A stretch of DNA of 38,964 nt from an uncultured Christensenella sp. (GCA_905210905.1 CAJLYQ010000011.1:1-38964), one strand, 5' to 3'; counted from the stretch's first letter, positions 23,663-32,992 are shown. Notes: a model not told the origin generated them from the sequence alone. Made by a program: numbers and translations.

Positions 23663-26428
23663 TTACTCGGTTCGGAGTGCGACGGCGGGGTCTTGTTTTG
23701 CGCCCATAAACGCAGGAATTACGCCGGCGGTTATGCTCAAAGCAAAACTTATCGCAATCATTGCGAGCGGATGCCACCACAGGACGATTGCCAGATTGGC
23801 GATGCCGACTTTGGCTTGCAGTATTACGTTTATCGGTAACGTCAGTATCCAACCTATAAGCACGCCGAGCAACCCTGAATACAGACCGAGCATACCGCTT
23901 TCCGCAACGAAAATCGACGTAATGTCGAGTTTTCTTGCGCCGATGGAACGCAGTATGCCTACTTCTTTGCGGCGTTCCAACACCGACGTGTAGATTATTA
24001 CCGCAATCATTATCGAACTTACGATAAGCGAAATCGACGTAAATCCTATCAAAACTTTACTGATTGCGTCGGACATCGCGTTTACGAAAGACATCATCGA
24101 GTCGAGCATATCCGTGTACTTAATCTTCTTGCTCTCGTTGCCGGACGCTTGTTGTTCGTTGTTGTATGCGTCGATATACGCTTTTATTTTTTCTTTGTTT
24201 TCAAAAGTGTGCGCGTATATCTCTATGGATTTAGGATTGGATTCGTCAGCAAGACCCATTTCGGTAAGGCGTTCGTTATACGATTTTTTGTCGAACGTAG
24301 AACTCGTGCTTGTGATATCTTTTGCGCTTCTGAACGTCGCTTTAGAGAAGTCGGTTACTTCCGAGTACGATACGATTTTGCCGTTTTCTTTATACAGAGC
24401 GGTCGCCTGTTGTGCCTTGACCGCTTCGTTTTCCACTGCCTGAGAAATAAGGTATTTGGTCAAAGAAGACTTATAGCCGATCGCGCCGGTAATCGTAAGA
24501 CCGGTTGCGCCCTTTCTCGGACGAACTATGCCTACGACCTTTGCTTTAACTGAGTAGTTGCTCGTAACGAAAGATCCGCTTTGTTCGGACTTGGGAGTTT
24601 TTATCCAGTTGTCGCCGTCTTTCGCGTAGTAATCGTAGCCGCCGAGAATGAAGTATTCGAGGCTGAGCAAGTCGTCTACAGTAAACGTCGCTTTCGAGAA
24701 AAAGTCTTTTTGCAACAGTGCGGCGACTATGTCTTTTTCCGATTTAAGTCCCAGCATAAAAAGAGAGTAGTCGTTTAATTGGTTCTTTTCGTCTACCGAA
24801 ATGACAACTTCGGCAATCTTATCTCCGTTTTCGTCTGTTTTTATCTCGTTCGACGGCCAATGCGAATTTTTGCCGACGAGTTCGTACTGCGTTTTCAAAA
24901 GTTCGTCGTTGTCCACGAGTTCGCTCCAACTGCTAAGGTATGAGGCGTATGATTTTGCCTGGTTGACCATCGGGTTGTCGGCAAGGCTTTGCCCTAGTTG
25001 CGTAAGCCCTGCGAGAGCCTGGTCCATAACGTCGGTAAACGGTTCTGTCTTCATAAACTTGTCCGAGCCGCCGGGGTCTTTTGCGTAGACGTTGAAATGA
25101 ACGCCATAGTTACATTTATAATAACCGAGCGAGTCGTCCCACGTTTCGCTAAGGTAATCGTTGAACGCCGGAAGGTCGTTGTTGGAGGTGTAGTTGGAAA
25201 GGTTTTCCATTACGTTGCCCAAAACTTTGTTGGTGTAAATTTTTTCTTCGCTCGGGTAGGATTCTCTGTCGGAGCCGGAACTGCTGCTCAGGAAACTCGA
25301 CAAAATGGACATCGGGTCGATGGAACTGCTTGAAATCGAGAGCGGATACATCGAAAGGGACGCTTCTTCGAGATTCTTTATATAAGCGTTGACGCCGGTA
25401 GAGAAAGCGAGAACCAGAATTATACCGATTATACCTATCGAGCCGGCAAACGAAGTGAGCGAGGTACGAACTTTTTTACTGATAAGCGTTCTTGCGCTGA
25501 GTTCGATTGCAGTACCGAAAGAAAGGTGGGATTTTTTTACGCGCGCCTTTTTTACGGGTGCGGTTTTCTTTTCTTTTTTCCGTTTCGCGGAAGCGGCGCG
25601 TTTGGTTTCGAAATCGGCTTGTTCGTCGCGGGTCGTTTCGTCGTGGGTCGGAGCGACGCCGTCGAGGTAGAGCGAAGCGAATTCGCTGCGCGATTCGTCT
25701 GCGGCGTTAAAGGTCGGTTTTTCGATTGAAGCGTCTTCTTCGCCTTCGCCGAACGGGTTATTGTCGCCTGCGACTACGCCGCCGGCAAGGTTAATGATAC
25801 GGGTGGAGTATTCTTCGGCGAGTTGGTTGTTGTGCGTAACCATAATAACCAGTCTGTCGCGAGAAACTTCGCGGAGAAGGTCCATTACCTGAACGCTGGA
25901 TTCGGCGTCGAGCGCGCCGGTAGGTTCGTCCGCCAAAATAATATCGGGGTCGGTTATCAGAGCGCGAGCGAGCGCGACTCTTTGCATCTGACCGCCGCTT
26001 AATTGAAGGGGTTTCTTATAAATCTGGTCTTTAAGACCGACCCTTTCGAGGACTTCTATCGCTTTTTTTCTACATTCGCTTTTTTTCATTCCCGCAAGAA
26101 CGAGGGGCATTTCGACGTTACGCACCGCGTTAAGGTGAGGAATAAGGTTATACGACTGGAAAACGAACCCTATGCGTTTGTTGCGGTAGTTGTCCCAGTC
26201 GGAAGCGGAGAATTTGGCGGTAGAAACGCCGCCTACGACGATTTCGCCGGAATCGCAAACGTCGAGACCGCCGATAATGTTAAGCAAAGTGGTTTTTCCG
26301 CAACCGCTCGGTCCGAGAATGGAAACGAACTCGTTTTTGCGGAACGCAAGACTGACTCCCTTGAGAACGTGCACGACGTTGGTTTTGCTCAGGTAGTAGT
26401 TTTTCTGTAAGTTTCTAAGAACGATCAT
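23663..26428 (-). CDS. ABC transporter, fused ATPase and FtsX/MacB-type permease
   Basis: A 921-residue fusion. Residues 1-230 are an ATPase of the MacB/LolD class: Walker A GPSGCGKTT, signature LSGGQMQRVALARAL, Walker B ILADEPTGALD. A basic, charged linker (about 235-305) leads to a first membrane segment (about 330-350) and a large outer domain of some 400 residues. The FtsX segment with three membrane helices closes the protein, including LERRKEVGILRSIGARKLDI. Such fusions are common in Firmicutes and often export peptides or antibiotics, or act in envelope stress; the cargo here is unknown. I chose the ATG at 26428 after AAGGAG and not the in-frame GTG two codons earlier. Monocistronic. 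Confidence 0.92.
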   Translation of the reverse strand: MIVLRNLQKNYYLSKTNVVHVLKGVSLAFRKNEFVSILGPSGCGKTTLLNIIGGLDVCDSGEIVVGGVSTAKFSASDWDNYRNKRIGFVFQSYNLIPHLNAVRNVEMPLVLAGMKKSECRKKAIEVLERVGLKDQIYKKPLQLSGGQMQRVALARALITDPDIILADEPTGALDAESSVQVMDLLREVSRDRLVIMVTHNNQLAEEYSTRIINLAGGVVAGDNNPFGEGEEDASIEKPTFNAADESRSEFASLYLDGVAPTHDETTRDEQADFETKRAASAKRKKEKKTAPVKKARVKKSHLSFGTAIELSARTLISKKVRTSLTSFAGSIGIIGIILVLAFSTGVNAYIKNLEEASLSMYPLSISSSSIDPMSILSSFLSSSSGSDRESYPSEEKIYTNKVLGNVMENLSNYTSNNDLPAFNDYLSETWDDSLGYYKCNYGVHFNVYAKDPGGSDKFMKTEPFTDVMDQALAGLTQLGQSLADNPMVNQAKSYASYLSSWSELVDNDELLKTQYELVGKNSHWPSNEIKTDENGDKIAEVVISVDEKNQLNDYSLFMLGLKSEKDIVAALLQKDFFSKATFTVDDLLSLEYFILGGYDYYAKDGDNWIKTPKSEQSGSFVTSNYSVKAKVVGIVRPRKGATGLTITGAIGYKSSLTKYLISQAVENEAVKAQQATALYKENGKIVSYSEVTDFSKATFRSAKDITSTSSTFDKKSYNERLTEMGLADESNPKSIEIYAHTFENKEKIKAYIDAYNNEQQASGNESKKIKYTDMLDSMMSFVNAMSDAISKVLIGFTSISLIVSSIMIAVIIYTSVLERRKEVGILRSIGARKLDITSIFVAESGMLGLYSGLLGVLIGWILTLPINVILQAKVGIANLAIVLWWHPLAMIAISFALSITAGVIPAFMGAKQDPAVALRTE

Positions 26429-26486
26429 TAGCACTCCTTAGCGATAAGTTCGGTTCCCCCTACAAGCCGAAAATAGCACTCCTAAC

Positions 26487-26515
26487 AGTATATAGCAAAC
26501 GAGCGTAATTGTCAA
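26487..26515 (-). promoter_or_regulatory. ABC transporter promoter
   Basis: On the minus strand a perfect TTGACA (26515-26510), 17 nt, then TATACT (26492-26487). The leader of about 50 nt carries a 10-nt direct repeat, AGGAGTGCTA, once at the predicted start site and once as the real ribosome binding site. Confidence 0.8.
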
Positions 26516-26540
26516 ACGTCGCAAAGCGAAGGAAAAAAGC

Positions 26541-26572
26541 GTAAAAAAAAACCGCCCCGAAAGAGCGGTTTT
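26541..26572 (-). terminator. Terminator of the NhaC-family carrier gene
   Basis: Read on the minus strand, AAAACCGC (26572-26565) pairs with GCGGTTTT (26555-26548), and a T run follows. The 8-bp stem has a 9-nt loop. Confidence 0.8.
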
Positions 26573-26599
26573 CTTAATTTTGTCTTTTGTGTATTTTAT

Positions 26600-28342
26600 T
26601 TATTTTTCTTCAGTTTCCGAAGAATCTTCGTTTTTCTTTTTCATATCGTCGATTAAATCCGATACTTCCGAGCCGCCCTGAATGGTGTCGCTCAGGTGTC
26701 TTTTCGTTTTGCCCGTTGCTTTTGCGAAAGCAAGACTTAACTTATCCGTCATTTTGTCGAGAACGCCTTTTTTGTCAAGGAAGTAAACGGCGGTGACGAA
26801 CAGCGCGAGCATAACGACGCCCATTGCAAGCGTTATTCCGACGGTCGCTCCGTAACTCATATTCGCCGCGACGAAACCCATCGCTATATATACGATGAAA
26901 CACATTACGGCGACAATGGTTGCGTAAGGCATCTGCGTGCGCACGTGGTCAAGGTGGTTACACCGCGCTCCCGTGCTTGCCATAATCGTGGTGTCGGATA
27001 TGGGGGAAACGTGGTCGCCGTAAACCGCGCCGGCAAGAACCGCCGACATCGAAAGGTACAGAAGAGCCGGGTTCGCTTGTCCGAGTATGCAAAGAGAAAT
27101 CGGAATAAGGGTCCCGAAAGTTCCCCAACTGGTACCCGTTGCAAAGGAAATAAGGCAAGCGACAAGGAAGAATATCGCAGGGATTATACCCATTGCCATC
27201 GTCATATTCGTCGCACCGGTGTCCGGGTTGTATCCGAAAGCGTGTTGGATAAACGATTTTGCGTCGAGGTAGCCGCCTTTTGCTCCCATAAGAGCGCACA
27301 GCGTCCAGGCAAATGTAAGAATAAGGACCGCGGGGACCATCGATTTGAATCCTTCGGTGAACGATGCCATACATTCCTTAAATGAAAGACGTTTCGTAAC
27401 CGCATAGAAAATTACCGTAATTATAAGCGCGACGACGCTGCCTACGGCAAGAGAAATTTTCGAATCACAGTTTGCAAACGCTTCGATAAACTTCGGATAT
27501 CCTGCCCTGTATCCGTTGTAGTACATAGAACCTACGCAGCAAACGATAAGGGTTATTACCGGGAAAAGCAAGGAAGAAACCTTTCCTTTTTTGTTGCCGT
27601 CAACTTTGATGTCTTCGGTGGGAAGGTCGGTTTCGCCTGCGTAAAGGTCGCCGTTTTCCGCCGCTTTTTCGTTCTTTTTCATCTTGAAAAGGTCGAGTTT
27701 AAGCACTGCGAAAAGAATCATCATCGCTATGGTAAACAGCGCGTACATATTGAAAGGAATGGTTTTGATAAAATCGACCAAGCCTTGACTTTCCGTGCCG
27801 ATAAAGCCCGTAACCGCCGCCGCCCACGAAGAGATAGGGGCAATGATACAGACGGGCGCAGCCGTCGAGTCGATTAGATACGCGAGTTTTGCGTGCGAAA
27901 GTTTTGCTTTGTCGGTAACGGGACGCATTGCGTTGCCTACGGTAAGACAGTTAAAATAGTCGTCTACGAAGATAAGACAACCAAGACCTATGGTCGCAAG
28001 TTGCGCGCCGGTTTTCGTCTTGATTTTTCTGGACGCCCATTCTCCGTACGCTTGCGAACCGCCGGACTTAACCATAATCACGGCGAAGATACCCAAAACG
28101 ACAAGAAAAATGAGAATGCCGCCGTTTTCGCCGAGTTGCGTGCCCATGGTTTTAAACAGTTTGGTTAACGCGTCGAGCGGATTGCCGTCCGAAAGAAACA
28201 TCGCGCCGGCAAATATACCTGCAAACAAACTAAGATAAACTTGTTTGGTGACGAGCGCGAGGACGATCGCTATAATTGCCGGAACGAACGCCCAGAACGT
28301 TCCGATAAAATATTCGCCCGCACTCAAAAGTTGAGTAAACAT
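26600..28342 (-). CDS. NhaC-family carrier, probable lysine transporter
   Basis: A 580-residue membrane protein of the Na+/H+ antiporter NhaC superfamily, with about twelve hydrophobic segments. Family marks are FVDDYFNCLTVGNAMRPVTD, DSTAAPVCIIAPISSW, FATGTSWGTFGTLIPI and GDHVSPISDTT. A charged cytoplasmic loop lies at about 205-245, and the C-terminus is highly charged. By sequence alone it would be called an antiporter. A lysine riboswitch immediately upstream points instead to lysine uptake, as comparative genomics has proposed for other L-box-controlled NhaC homologues (LysW). AGGAG with an 8-nt gap precedes the ATG. It is a single-gene unit with its own terminator. Confidence 0.9.
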   Translation of the reverse strand: MFTQLLSAGEYFIGTFWAFVPAIIAIVLALVTKQVYLSLFAGIFAGAMFLSDGNPLDALTKLFKTMGTQLGENGGILIFLVVLGIFAVIMVKSGGSQAYGEWASRKIKTKTGAQLATIGLGCLIFVDDYFNCLTVGNAMRPVTDKAKLSHAKLAYLIDSTAAPVCIIAPISSWAAAVTGFIGTESQGLVDFIKTIPFNMYALFTIAMMILFAVLKLDLFKMKKNEKAAENGDLYAGETDLPTEDIKVDGNKKGKVSSLLFPVITLIVCCVGSMYYNGYRAGYPKFIEAFANCDSKISLAVGSVVALIITVIFYAVTKRLSFKECMASFTEGFKSMVPAVLILTFAWTLCALMGAKGGYLDAKSFIQHAFGYNPDTGATNMTMAMGIIPAIFFLVACLISFATGTSWGTFGTLIPISLCILGQANPALLYLSMSAVLAGAVYGDHVSPISDTTIMASTGARCNHLDHVRTQMPYATIVAVMCFIVYIAMGFVAANMSYGATVGITLAMGVVMLALFVTAVYFLDKKGVLDKMTDKLSLAFAKATGKTKRHLSDTIQGGSEVSDLIDDMKKKNEDSSETEEK

Positions 28343-28398
28343 CTTTTTTTCTCCTGTGTATAGTTTTTATCTTCAATCCGTTTTTGTGAAAAACGAAT

Positions 28399-28432
28399 AA
28401 AAAAACGGTAACGGGTGAAACACTCGTTACCG
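28399..28432 (-). terminator. Riboswitch-controlled terminator before the lysine carrier gene
   Basis: On the minus strand CGGTAACG (28432-28425) pairs with CGTTACCG (28413-28406), with an inner GTG/CAC and a 3-nt loop; seven T follow. The 5' arm can instead pair with CGTTGCCG at 28463-28456, so terminator and antiterminator exclude each other. Confidence 0.85.
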
Positions 28433-28461
28433 CATAATAATAACGTAAATAAAAACGGCAA

Positions 28462-28626
28462 CGATAGCGCTCCACAAAACTGTGACAGTAAACAAGGTAT
28501 TTCCCTGTCTCCCGGCAAACGCTATCGGTCGAAAACAACGTAGCCTCGGCGGATTTGCCTTTCGCTTTTCCGGACAACGACCGTCCGAAAAGGAAAAACT
28601 ACTCTTCAAAATCCGCACCTCTATCG
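28462..28626 (-). promoter_or_regulatory. Lysine riboswitch (L box) aptamer
   Basis: The leader carries the conserved lysine-aptamer blocks in order: AGGTGCGGATTTTGAAGAGTAG near the 5' end, AGGCAAATCCGCCGAGG in the middle, GCCGGGAGACAGGG, ACTGTCACAG, and TGGAGCGCTATC at the 3' end. Helix P1 closes with CGATAG (28626-28621) against CTATCG (28467-28462). The P1 3' strand overlaps the antiterminator by 2 nt, so lysine binding should favour termination and switch off the carrier. Sequence order and expression platform agree with the established L-box mechanism. Confidence 0.92.
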
Positions 28627-28638
28627 AATTTAGTTAAA

Positions 28639-28667
28639 ATGTTAGCACACGGCAAAACCCTTGTCAA
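28639..28667 (-). promoter_or_regulatory. Promoter of the lysine riboswitch transcript
   Basis: On the minus strand a perfect TTGACA (28667-28662), 17 nt, then TAACAT (28644-28639), placing the start shortly before the aptamer's P1 helix. Confidence 0.8.
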
Positions 28668-28717
28668 CAAAATATTGCCGATTTATCAAAATTACCTTAA
28701 AAAAGCCTTAACTTTCA

Positions 28718-28743
28718 AAAACCGAAAACGAAACGGCGGTTTT
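28718..28743 (-). terminator. Likely terminator of the aromatic operon
   Basis: On the minus strand AAAACCG (28743-28737) pairs with CGGTTTT (28724-28718) around a 12-nt loop, followed by TTG. It overlaps the aroE stop codon. The stem is short, so it may be weak. Confidence 0.5.
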
Positions 28744-29518
28744 ATCTTTGCGCGAAAGAACCGTGAAATAAAGAACCGAGTTTTTTCGCAACCTGCTCCG
28801 TGAGGGCGGGGGGGAGGGGAACTTCCAAAAACAACTCTTCCGCTTTGCGTGCCTGCTCGATTAACATTAACAAACCGTTTGCCGCAGGAATACCTTTTTT
28901 TCTCGCTTCTTTAATAAGGACGGTTTCGGACGGATTGTAAACGCAATCGAACACGCCGCATAGAGAAGGAAACGATTTTACGTCGACGGGGCAAGCGTTT
29001 ACGTCGGGAAACGTTCCCACCGGAGTGGCGTTTATTATTATCTCGACTTCGTTTGAGTACGAGTATACGTTTTCATAGTTGATTTCGGCGGTTCTGCCGA
29101 CTTTTTTTACCGATTTTGCGCCGAGAGAAACGGCAACGAAATCAGCGGTTTTGCTCGTTCCGCCCGTGCCGAGAATAAAAACATTTTTTCCGCCGAGGAA
29201 AACGTTCGCTTTTTGCAACGCGTAAATCATACCGTCCGCGTCCGTGTTGTAACCGACGTAACCGTCGTCCGTTTTTACTACGGTGTTTACCGCGCCGATT
29301 GCCTTCGCCGCGCCCTTTACCGAAGATAAAAACGGAATAATCTTCTCTTTATAAGGAATGGTGACGTTAAAACCGTCCATATTTCCGTCTTTGACGAACG
29401 AAGAAAGTTCGCTTTCTTTTAGCGGGAAAAGACCGTAATTTTCCAGACCAAAAAGGGCGTGAATTTGCGGCGAAATCGAGTGAATAAGCGGATTGCCGAT
29501 AAGTCCGAATTTTGCCAT
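28742..29518 (-). CDS. aroE: Shikimate dehydrogenase
   Basis: AroE reduces 3-dehydroshikimate to shikimate with NADPH. At 258 residues it is slightly short. The substrate-binding start reads FGLIGNPLIHSISPQIH. GFNVTIPYKEKI carries the catalytic Lys, and IGAVNTVV and GYNTDADG follow. The nucleotide-binding loop is LGTGGTSK. AroE-type NVTIPYK and NTDADG motifs separate it from the quinate-type YdiB. It lies 2 nt after pheA and is the last gene of the operon. Its C-terminus ends in a Pro-rich LPPALTEQ segment and a terminator overlaps the stop. Confidence 0.95.
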   Translation of the reverse strand: MAKFGLIGNPLIHSISPQIHALFGLENYGLFPLKESELSSFVKDGNMDGFNVTIPYKEKIIPFLSSVKGAAKAIGAVNTVVKTDDGYVGYNTDADGMIYALQKANVFLGGKNVFILGTGGTSKTADFVAVSLGAKSVKKVGRTAEINYENVYSYSNEVEIIINATPVGTFPDVNACPVDVKSFPSLCGVFDCVYNPSETVLIKEARKKGIPAANGLLMLIEQARKAEELFLEVPLPPALTEQVAKKLGSLFHGSFAQR

Positions 29519-29520
29519 TT

Positions 29521-30660
29521 TTACATAATTTCCTTATAGCCGCCAAGAAAGACGAATCTGTCGCAGGTGTTGTCGAGTTCGGCAATCAGATTAAGCACTT
29601 CTTTTTTGCGTATGTCCGCGTCGAAATCGAAGTAAAACGCAAACTCGAACGGCGACGAACCGATGGGGCGCGATTCGAGTTTGGTAAGGTTGAGCCCCAG
29701 TGTCGAGAAACGGTTTAACAAGCGGTTAAGGCTACCCGTTTCGTGCGGAAGGTTTACCATAACCGATATTTTATCTGCGCCGTCGAATATTTTCATTTGT
29801 TTGGAAACGGCGATGAAGCGAGTAAAATTCGAGTCGCTGTTTTGGATTTCGGACGCAAGAATTTTTAATCCGTAAATCCCTGCGCAATCTCGGCTCGATA
29901 TGCAAGCCACGCCTTTTTCTTTGCGTTCGGCGACGATTTTTGCGGCGAGAGCCGTGTTTTCGCAACGAGTAATTTTTATGTTTTTAAGCGTTTTTAAGAA
30001 TTCCGAACACTGATTTATCGCTTGTTCGTGCGATACGATTTCGGTGATTTCTTCTAATTTTACGTTTTCCGAAGCGAGCAAAAAATGCCCTACTCTGAGT
30101 TTTACGCAACGAGAAATAAAGAAGTCGTGCTTGCGCATAAGGTCGTAAACGCCGTTTACGCTGCCTGCCGTGCTGTTTTCTATCGGCAAAACGCCGTATT
30201 GACAAAAGCCTTTTTCCACGGCGGAAAACACGGCGTTCCAGTCGCGGAAGTAGGTTATCGACGGCAAGGCGAAGAGTTTTTCCGCGGCTTTTTGCGAGTA
30301 CGCGCCGGCTATTCCCTGACAAGCGACGGTTGCAGAAACCGGGAATTCTTCGTTGCGTCCGAGAGAAGCGACGATTTTATTTTTTATGGGAGAAACCGCC
30401 GTGCAAAAATGCGACTGATACGCTTTCGACGTGGAAAACAGCGTTTCGAAAACTTGTTTTGCGTAAAGTTTCAGTTCGTCCGGCAACTCCTTCGTCACCC
30501 GGGAAAGTATTTCTTTTTCGCGCTCGGTATTTTCGGTGGGAACGCCCGTCGCTTTTTTTGCTTCCGCCACTTGCTTTATAAGGTTCATTCTTTCGGCGTA
30601 CAACGCGGATATTTTGTCGTCCACCGCGTCGATTTTCGTTCTGATTTCTTGTAAATCCAT
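29521..30660 (-). CDS. pheA: Bifunctional chorismate mutase/prephenate dehydratase (P-protein)
   Basis: This enzyme turns chorismate to prephenate and on to phenylpyruvate. The 379 residues contain an AroQ-type chorismate mutase at 1-90 (IRTKIDAVDDKISALYAERMNLIKQV). The dehydratase covers about 110-285, with GIAGAYSQKA, PIENSTAGSVNGVYDLM and the RFIAV segment. A C-terminal ACT domain (about 295-375) carries ETGSLNRLL and LESRPIG, which normally bind phenylalanine for feedback inhibition. Both enzyme inhibition and the transcript attenuator upstream of aroF therefore respond to aromatic amino acids. GGAG precedes the ATG. Confidence 0.96.
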   Translation of the reverse strand: MDLQEIRTKIDAVDDKISALYAERMNLIKQVAEAKKATGVPTENTEREKEILSRVTKELPDELKLYAKQVFETLFSTSKAYQSHFCTAVSPIKNKIVASLGRNEEFPVSATVACQGIAGAYSQKAAEKLFALPSITYFRDWNAVFSAVEKGFCQYGVLPIENSTAGSVNGVYDLMRKHDFFISRCVKLRVGHFLLASENVKLEEITEIVSHEQAINQCSEFLKTLKNIKITRCENTALAAKIVAERKEKGVACISSRDCAGIYGLKILASEIQNSDSNFTRFIAVSKQMKIFDGADKISVMVNLPHETGSLNRLLNRFSTLGLNLTKLESRPIGSSPFEFAFYFDFDADIRKKEVLNLIAELDNTCDRFVFLGGYKEIM

Positions 30661-30678
30661 TTCTTTTTTTCTCCGTAT

Positions 30679-31755
30679 TTAGATTAAATTTCGTTCTATG
30701 CAGACGTCGAGAACCGCAAGCGCAACCGCCGCTTTAACCGCCGCGACCGCACGCGGAACTATGCAGGCGTCGTGCCGCCCTTTGATTTCTATCGTCGTTT
30801 CTTCCCCGGTTTGAAGATTAACCGTTTTTTGCGGCAATGATATGGACGGCGTGGGTTTTACGCCGGCTCTGAGCGTTATCGGCATACCGTTGGAGATACC
30901 GCCGTTTATGCCGCCGTTGTTGTTGGTGACCGTTTCTACCCTTCCGTTGCGGAAACAAAACTCGTCGTTGGCCTCGCTCCCTTTTTTCTCGGCGAAACCC
31001 GTTCCTAACCCGAACTCTACGCTTTTAACCGCAGGCACGGCGAAAACCGCCGCAGAGATTCTGCTTTCAAGACCGCCGAACAGTGCGTCGCCCGCTCCTG
31101 CCGGAACGCCGAAAACCATACATTCGATCGCTCCGCCCACGCTGTCGCCTGCGTTTCGCGCGCCGATAACCGCTTTCGTCATTTCGTCGCAACGGCTTAA
31201 AGAAAACTTACCGCTTTCCTTCGCTTTCTTTATTTCTTCCTGCGTAACCGTTCCGCTTAAATAACTTTTTCCTTTTACGCCACCGATTTCGGAAACGTAC
31301 GCTTCGACGGAAACGCCGATCTTTGCAAGGAGTTGCACGGCTATTCCGCCGGCAATGCAAAGGGGAGCGGTCATTCTTCCCGAAAATCTTCCGCCGCCGA
31401 CGATGGACGCGTTTTCACCGTCACGGGCTATCGCCGCGTAGTCGGCGTGCGACGGACGAGGCGTGTACCTGAAAGGCGAGTAATCGGACGAGCGCGCGTT
31501 TACGTTTTTTATCACGGCGAGTACGTCGCCCGTGACGACGCCGTCGGTAATTCCTTCCTTAAAAATAACTTCGTCGGGTTCTTTTCTCGGAGTGCTCCAC
31601 GGGTTAGAACCGCTTTTGCGTTCGTCCACGAACGCCTGCACGAGGGCGGCGTCAACGGCTGAACCGCGGGGTAAGCGTTTGATACGGACGCCGATTTCGT
31701 CGGAGTGCGATTCCCCGAAAATAAGCACGTCGAAATTGTTAAACGGTGAGTACAT
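30679..31755 (-). CDS. aroC: Chorismate synthase
   Basis: AroC converts EPSP to chorismate using reduced FMN. The 358 residues have the family marks FGESHSDEIGVRIKRLPRG, the RSSDY/RYTPRPSHADY region, GGGRFSGRMTAP and RHDACIVPRAVAAVKA. The start ATG follows GGAGG inside the end of aroA, and the two genes overlap by 17 nt, so translation is coupled. The first residues, YSPFNNFDVLIFGESH, differ from the usual STFG..F opening but align at the GESH motif. Confidence 0.96.
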   Translation of the reverse strand: MYSPFNNFDVLIFGESHSDEIGVRIKRLPRGSAVDAALVQAFVDERKSGSNPWSTPRKEPDEVIFKEGITDGVVTGDVLAVIKNVNARSSDYSPFRYTPRPSHADYAAIARDGENASIVGGGRFSGRMTAPLCIAGGIAVQLLAKIGVSVEAYVSEIGGVKGKSYLSGTVTQEEIKKAKESGKFSLSRCDEMTKAVIGARNAGDSVGGAIECMVFGVPAGAGDALFGGLESRISAAVFAVPAVKSVEFGLGTGFAEKKGSEANDEFCFRNGRVETVTNNNGGINGGISNGMPITLRAGVKPTPSISLPQKTVNLQTGEETTIEIKGRHDACIVPRAVAAVKAAVALAVLDVCIERNLI

Positions 31756-32992
31756 CTGCTTTCCCTCCGAGCAAAATAAAGTCGTCGAAAAACGACGGGT
31801 AAGACTTCGATACGGCTTGTTCTCCGGACAGAACGGACGGGCAAACGGAGCCGCTTGCGGCGATCGCCGCCGCCATTACGATGCGGTGGTCGTCGGGAAG
31901 AGCGAGTTGCGCTCCGCGCAAGGTTCCCGTGCCGTAAATTTCTATACGGTCGCCTTTGTCGTCGGCTTCGATTCCGAAAGAAGAAAGAAGTTTTACGATT
32001 TCTTTCGAGCGGTCGCTTTCTTTAAGTTTTAGCCTGCCCGTGCCGAGAAGAACGCTTTTACCGTCGCAAAACGCCGCAAGAACGGCAAGCGACGGAGCGC
32101 AGTCGGGGCAGTTTTCCACGTCGAAAACAAACGGATTAAGCAAATTTTTTTCAATACGGAAATCGTTGCCGACAAGGGTAATTTTCGCACCTGCTTTTTC
32201 TATCGCTTCGAGTATTTTTTTGTCACCCTGAACGCTGCCGGATTTCAGCCCTTTAAGGGTAATTTCGCCTCCTATCGCTCCCGACACGGCGAAGAACGCC
32301 GCGCTGCTCCAGTCGCTTTCGACGAAGTATACGCCGGGCGAACGGTACGAGCCGCTTATTATGTATCCGCTGTCGGTTTCCGCCACGGTCACCCCGAAAG
32401 AACGCATTACCGAAGCGGTTATTTTAAGATAATCGCCGCTTACTTTTTTGCCTTTTATCACTATTTTACCGCCGCCGATTTTCGGAAGAGCAAGCATAAT
32501 ACCCGTCACGAACTGACTGCTTTCGCTCGCGTCTATTTCGTAATAAGAGCCGCTTATTTTGCCGCTAACGGTAACGGGCAAGCGGTCGGACGAAAACGAC
32601 GCGCCCGCTTTTTTTAGCGAAAAAAGCAGGTTTTTTATCGGTCGCTCGGCAAGCCGCTCCGAACCTATAACGGTGGTTTCGGTGTCGAAACAAGCGCATA
32701 CGGGAAGCATAAACCGTAAAGTAGAGCCGCTTGACTTTGCGTCGGCGGTTACTTTTTTCGGTACGGACGAAATCGGCGTAACCGTAAGAAGAGTTTTTTG
32801 CACGTCTATTTTTGCGCCGAGAGAGGTCAAAAAATCGATGGTGGCGAATACGTCGTCGCCGCAGAATTTTCCTACCAAAGTGCATTTTTTATCGCCGAGA
32901 GCCGCGCATATCAGCGCGCGGTGAGCGACGGATTTCGACGCCGGCAAAGTTATTTCTCCGCTTAACGCAGACGGATAAATTTTTATCGACAT
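31739..32992 (-). CDS. aroA: 3-phosphoshikimate 1-carboxyvinyltransferase (EPSP synthase)
   Basis: AroA joins shikimate-3-phosphate and PEP. The 417-residue protein has PASKSVAHRALICAALG at the N-terminus, GSTLRFMLPVCA in place of the usual NAGTxxR segment, DASESSQFVTGIMLALP, and RLKLKESDRSKEI and DDHRIVMAAAIAAS at the C-terminus. The residues around the PEP site read KSSGSTLRF where many enzymes have GNAGTxxR, which is typical of class II-like variants in some Firmicutes (inference). I chose the ATG at 32992, which begins MSIKIYP; a longer frame reaches into aroB. The genes overlap by 10 nt. Confidence 0.95.
   Translation of the reverse strand: MSIKIYPSALSGEITLPASKSVAHRALICAALGDKKCTLVGKFCGDDVFATIDFLTSLGAKIDVQKTLLTVTPISSVPKKVTADAKSSGSTLRFMLPVCACFDTETTVIGSERLAERPIKNLLFSLKKAGASFSSDRLPVTVSGKISGSYYEIDASESSQFVTGIMLALPKIGGGKIVIKGKKVSGDYLKITASVMRSFGVTVAETDSGYIISGSYRSPGVYFVESDWSSAAFFAVSGAIGGEITLKGLKSGSVQGDKKILEAIEKAGAKITLVGNDFRIEKNLLNPFVFDVENCPDCAPSLAVLAAFCDGKSVLLGTGRLKLKESDRSKEIVKLLSSFGIEADDKGDRIEIYGTGTLRGAQLALPDDHRIVMAAAIAASGSVCPSVLSGEQAVSKSYPSFFDDFILLGGKADVLTV

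Noticed and set aside
26443..26484. Possible 13-codon upstream ORF in the ABC transporter leader
   Set aside because: It would start at a GTG touching its own AGGAG, leaving no spacer, and its start would lie at the predicted transcript end.
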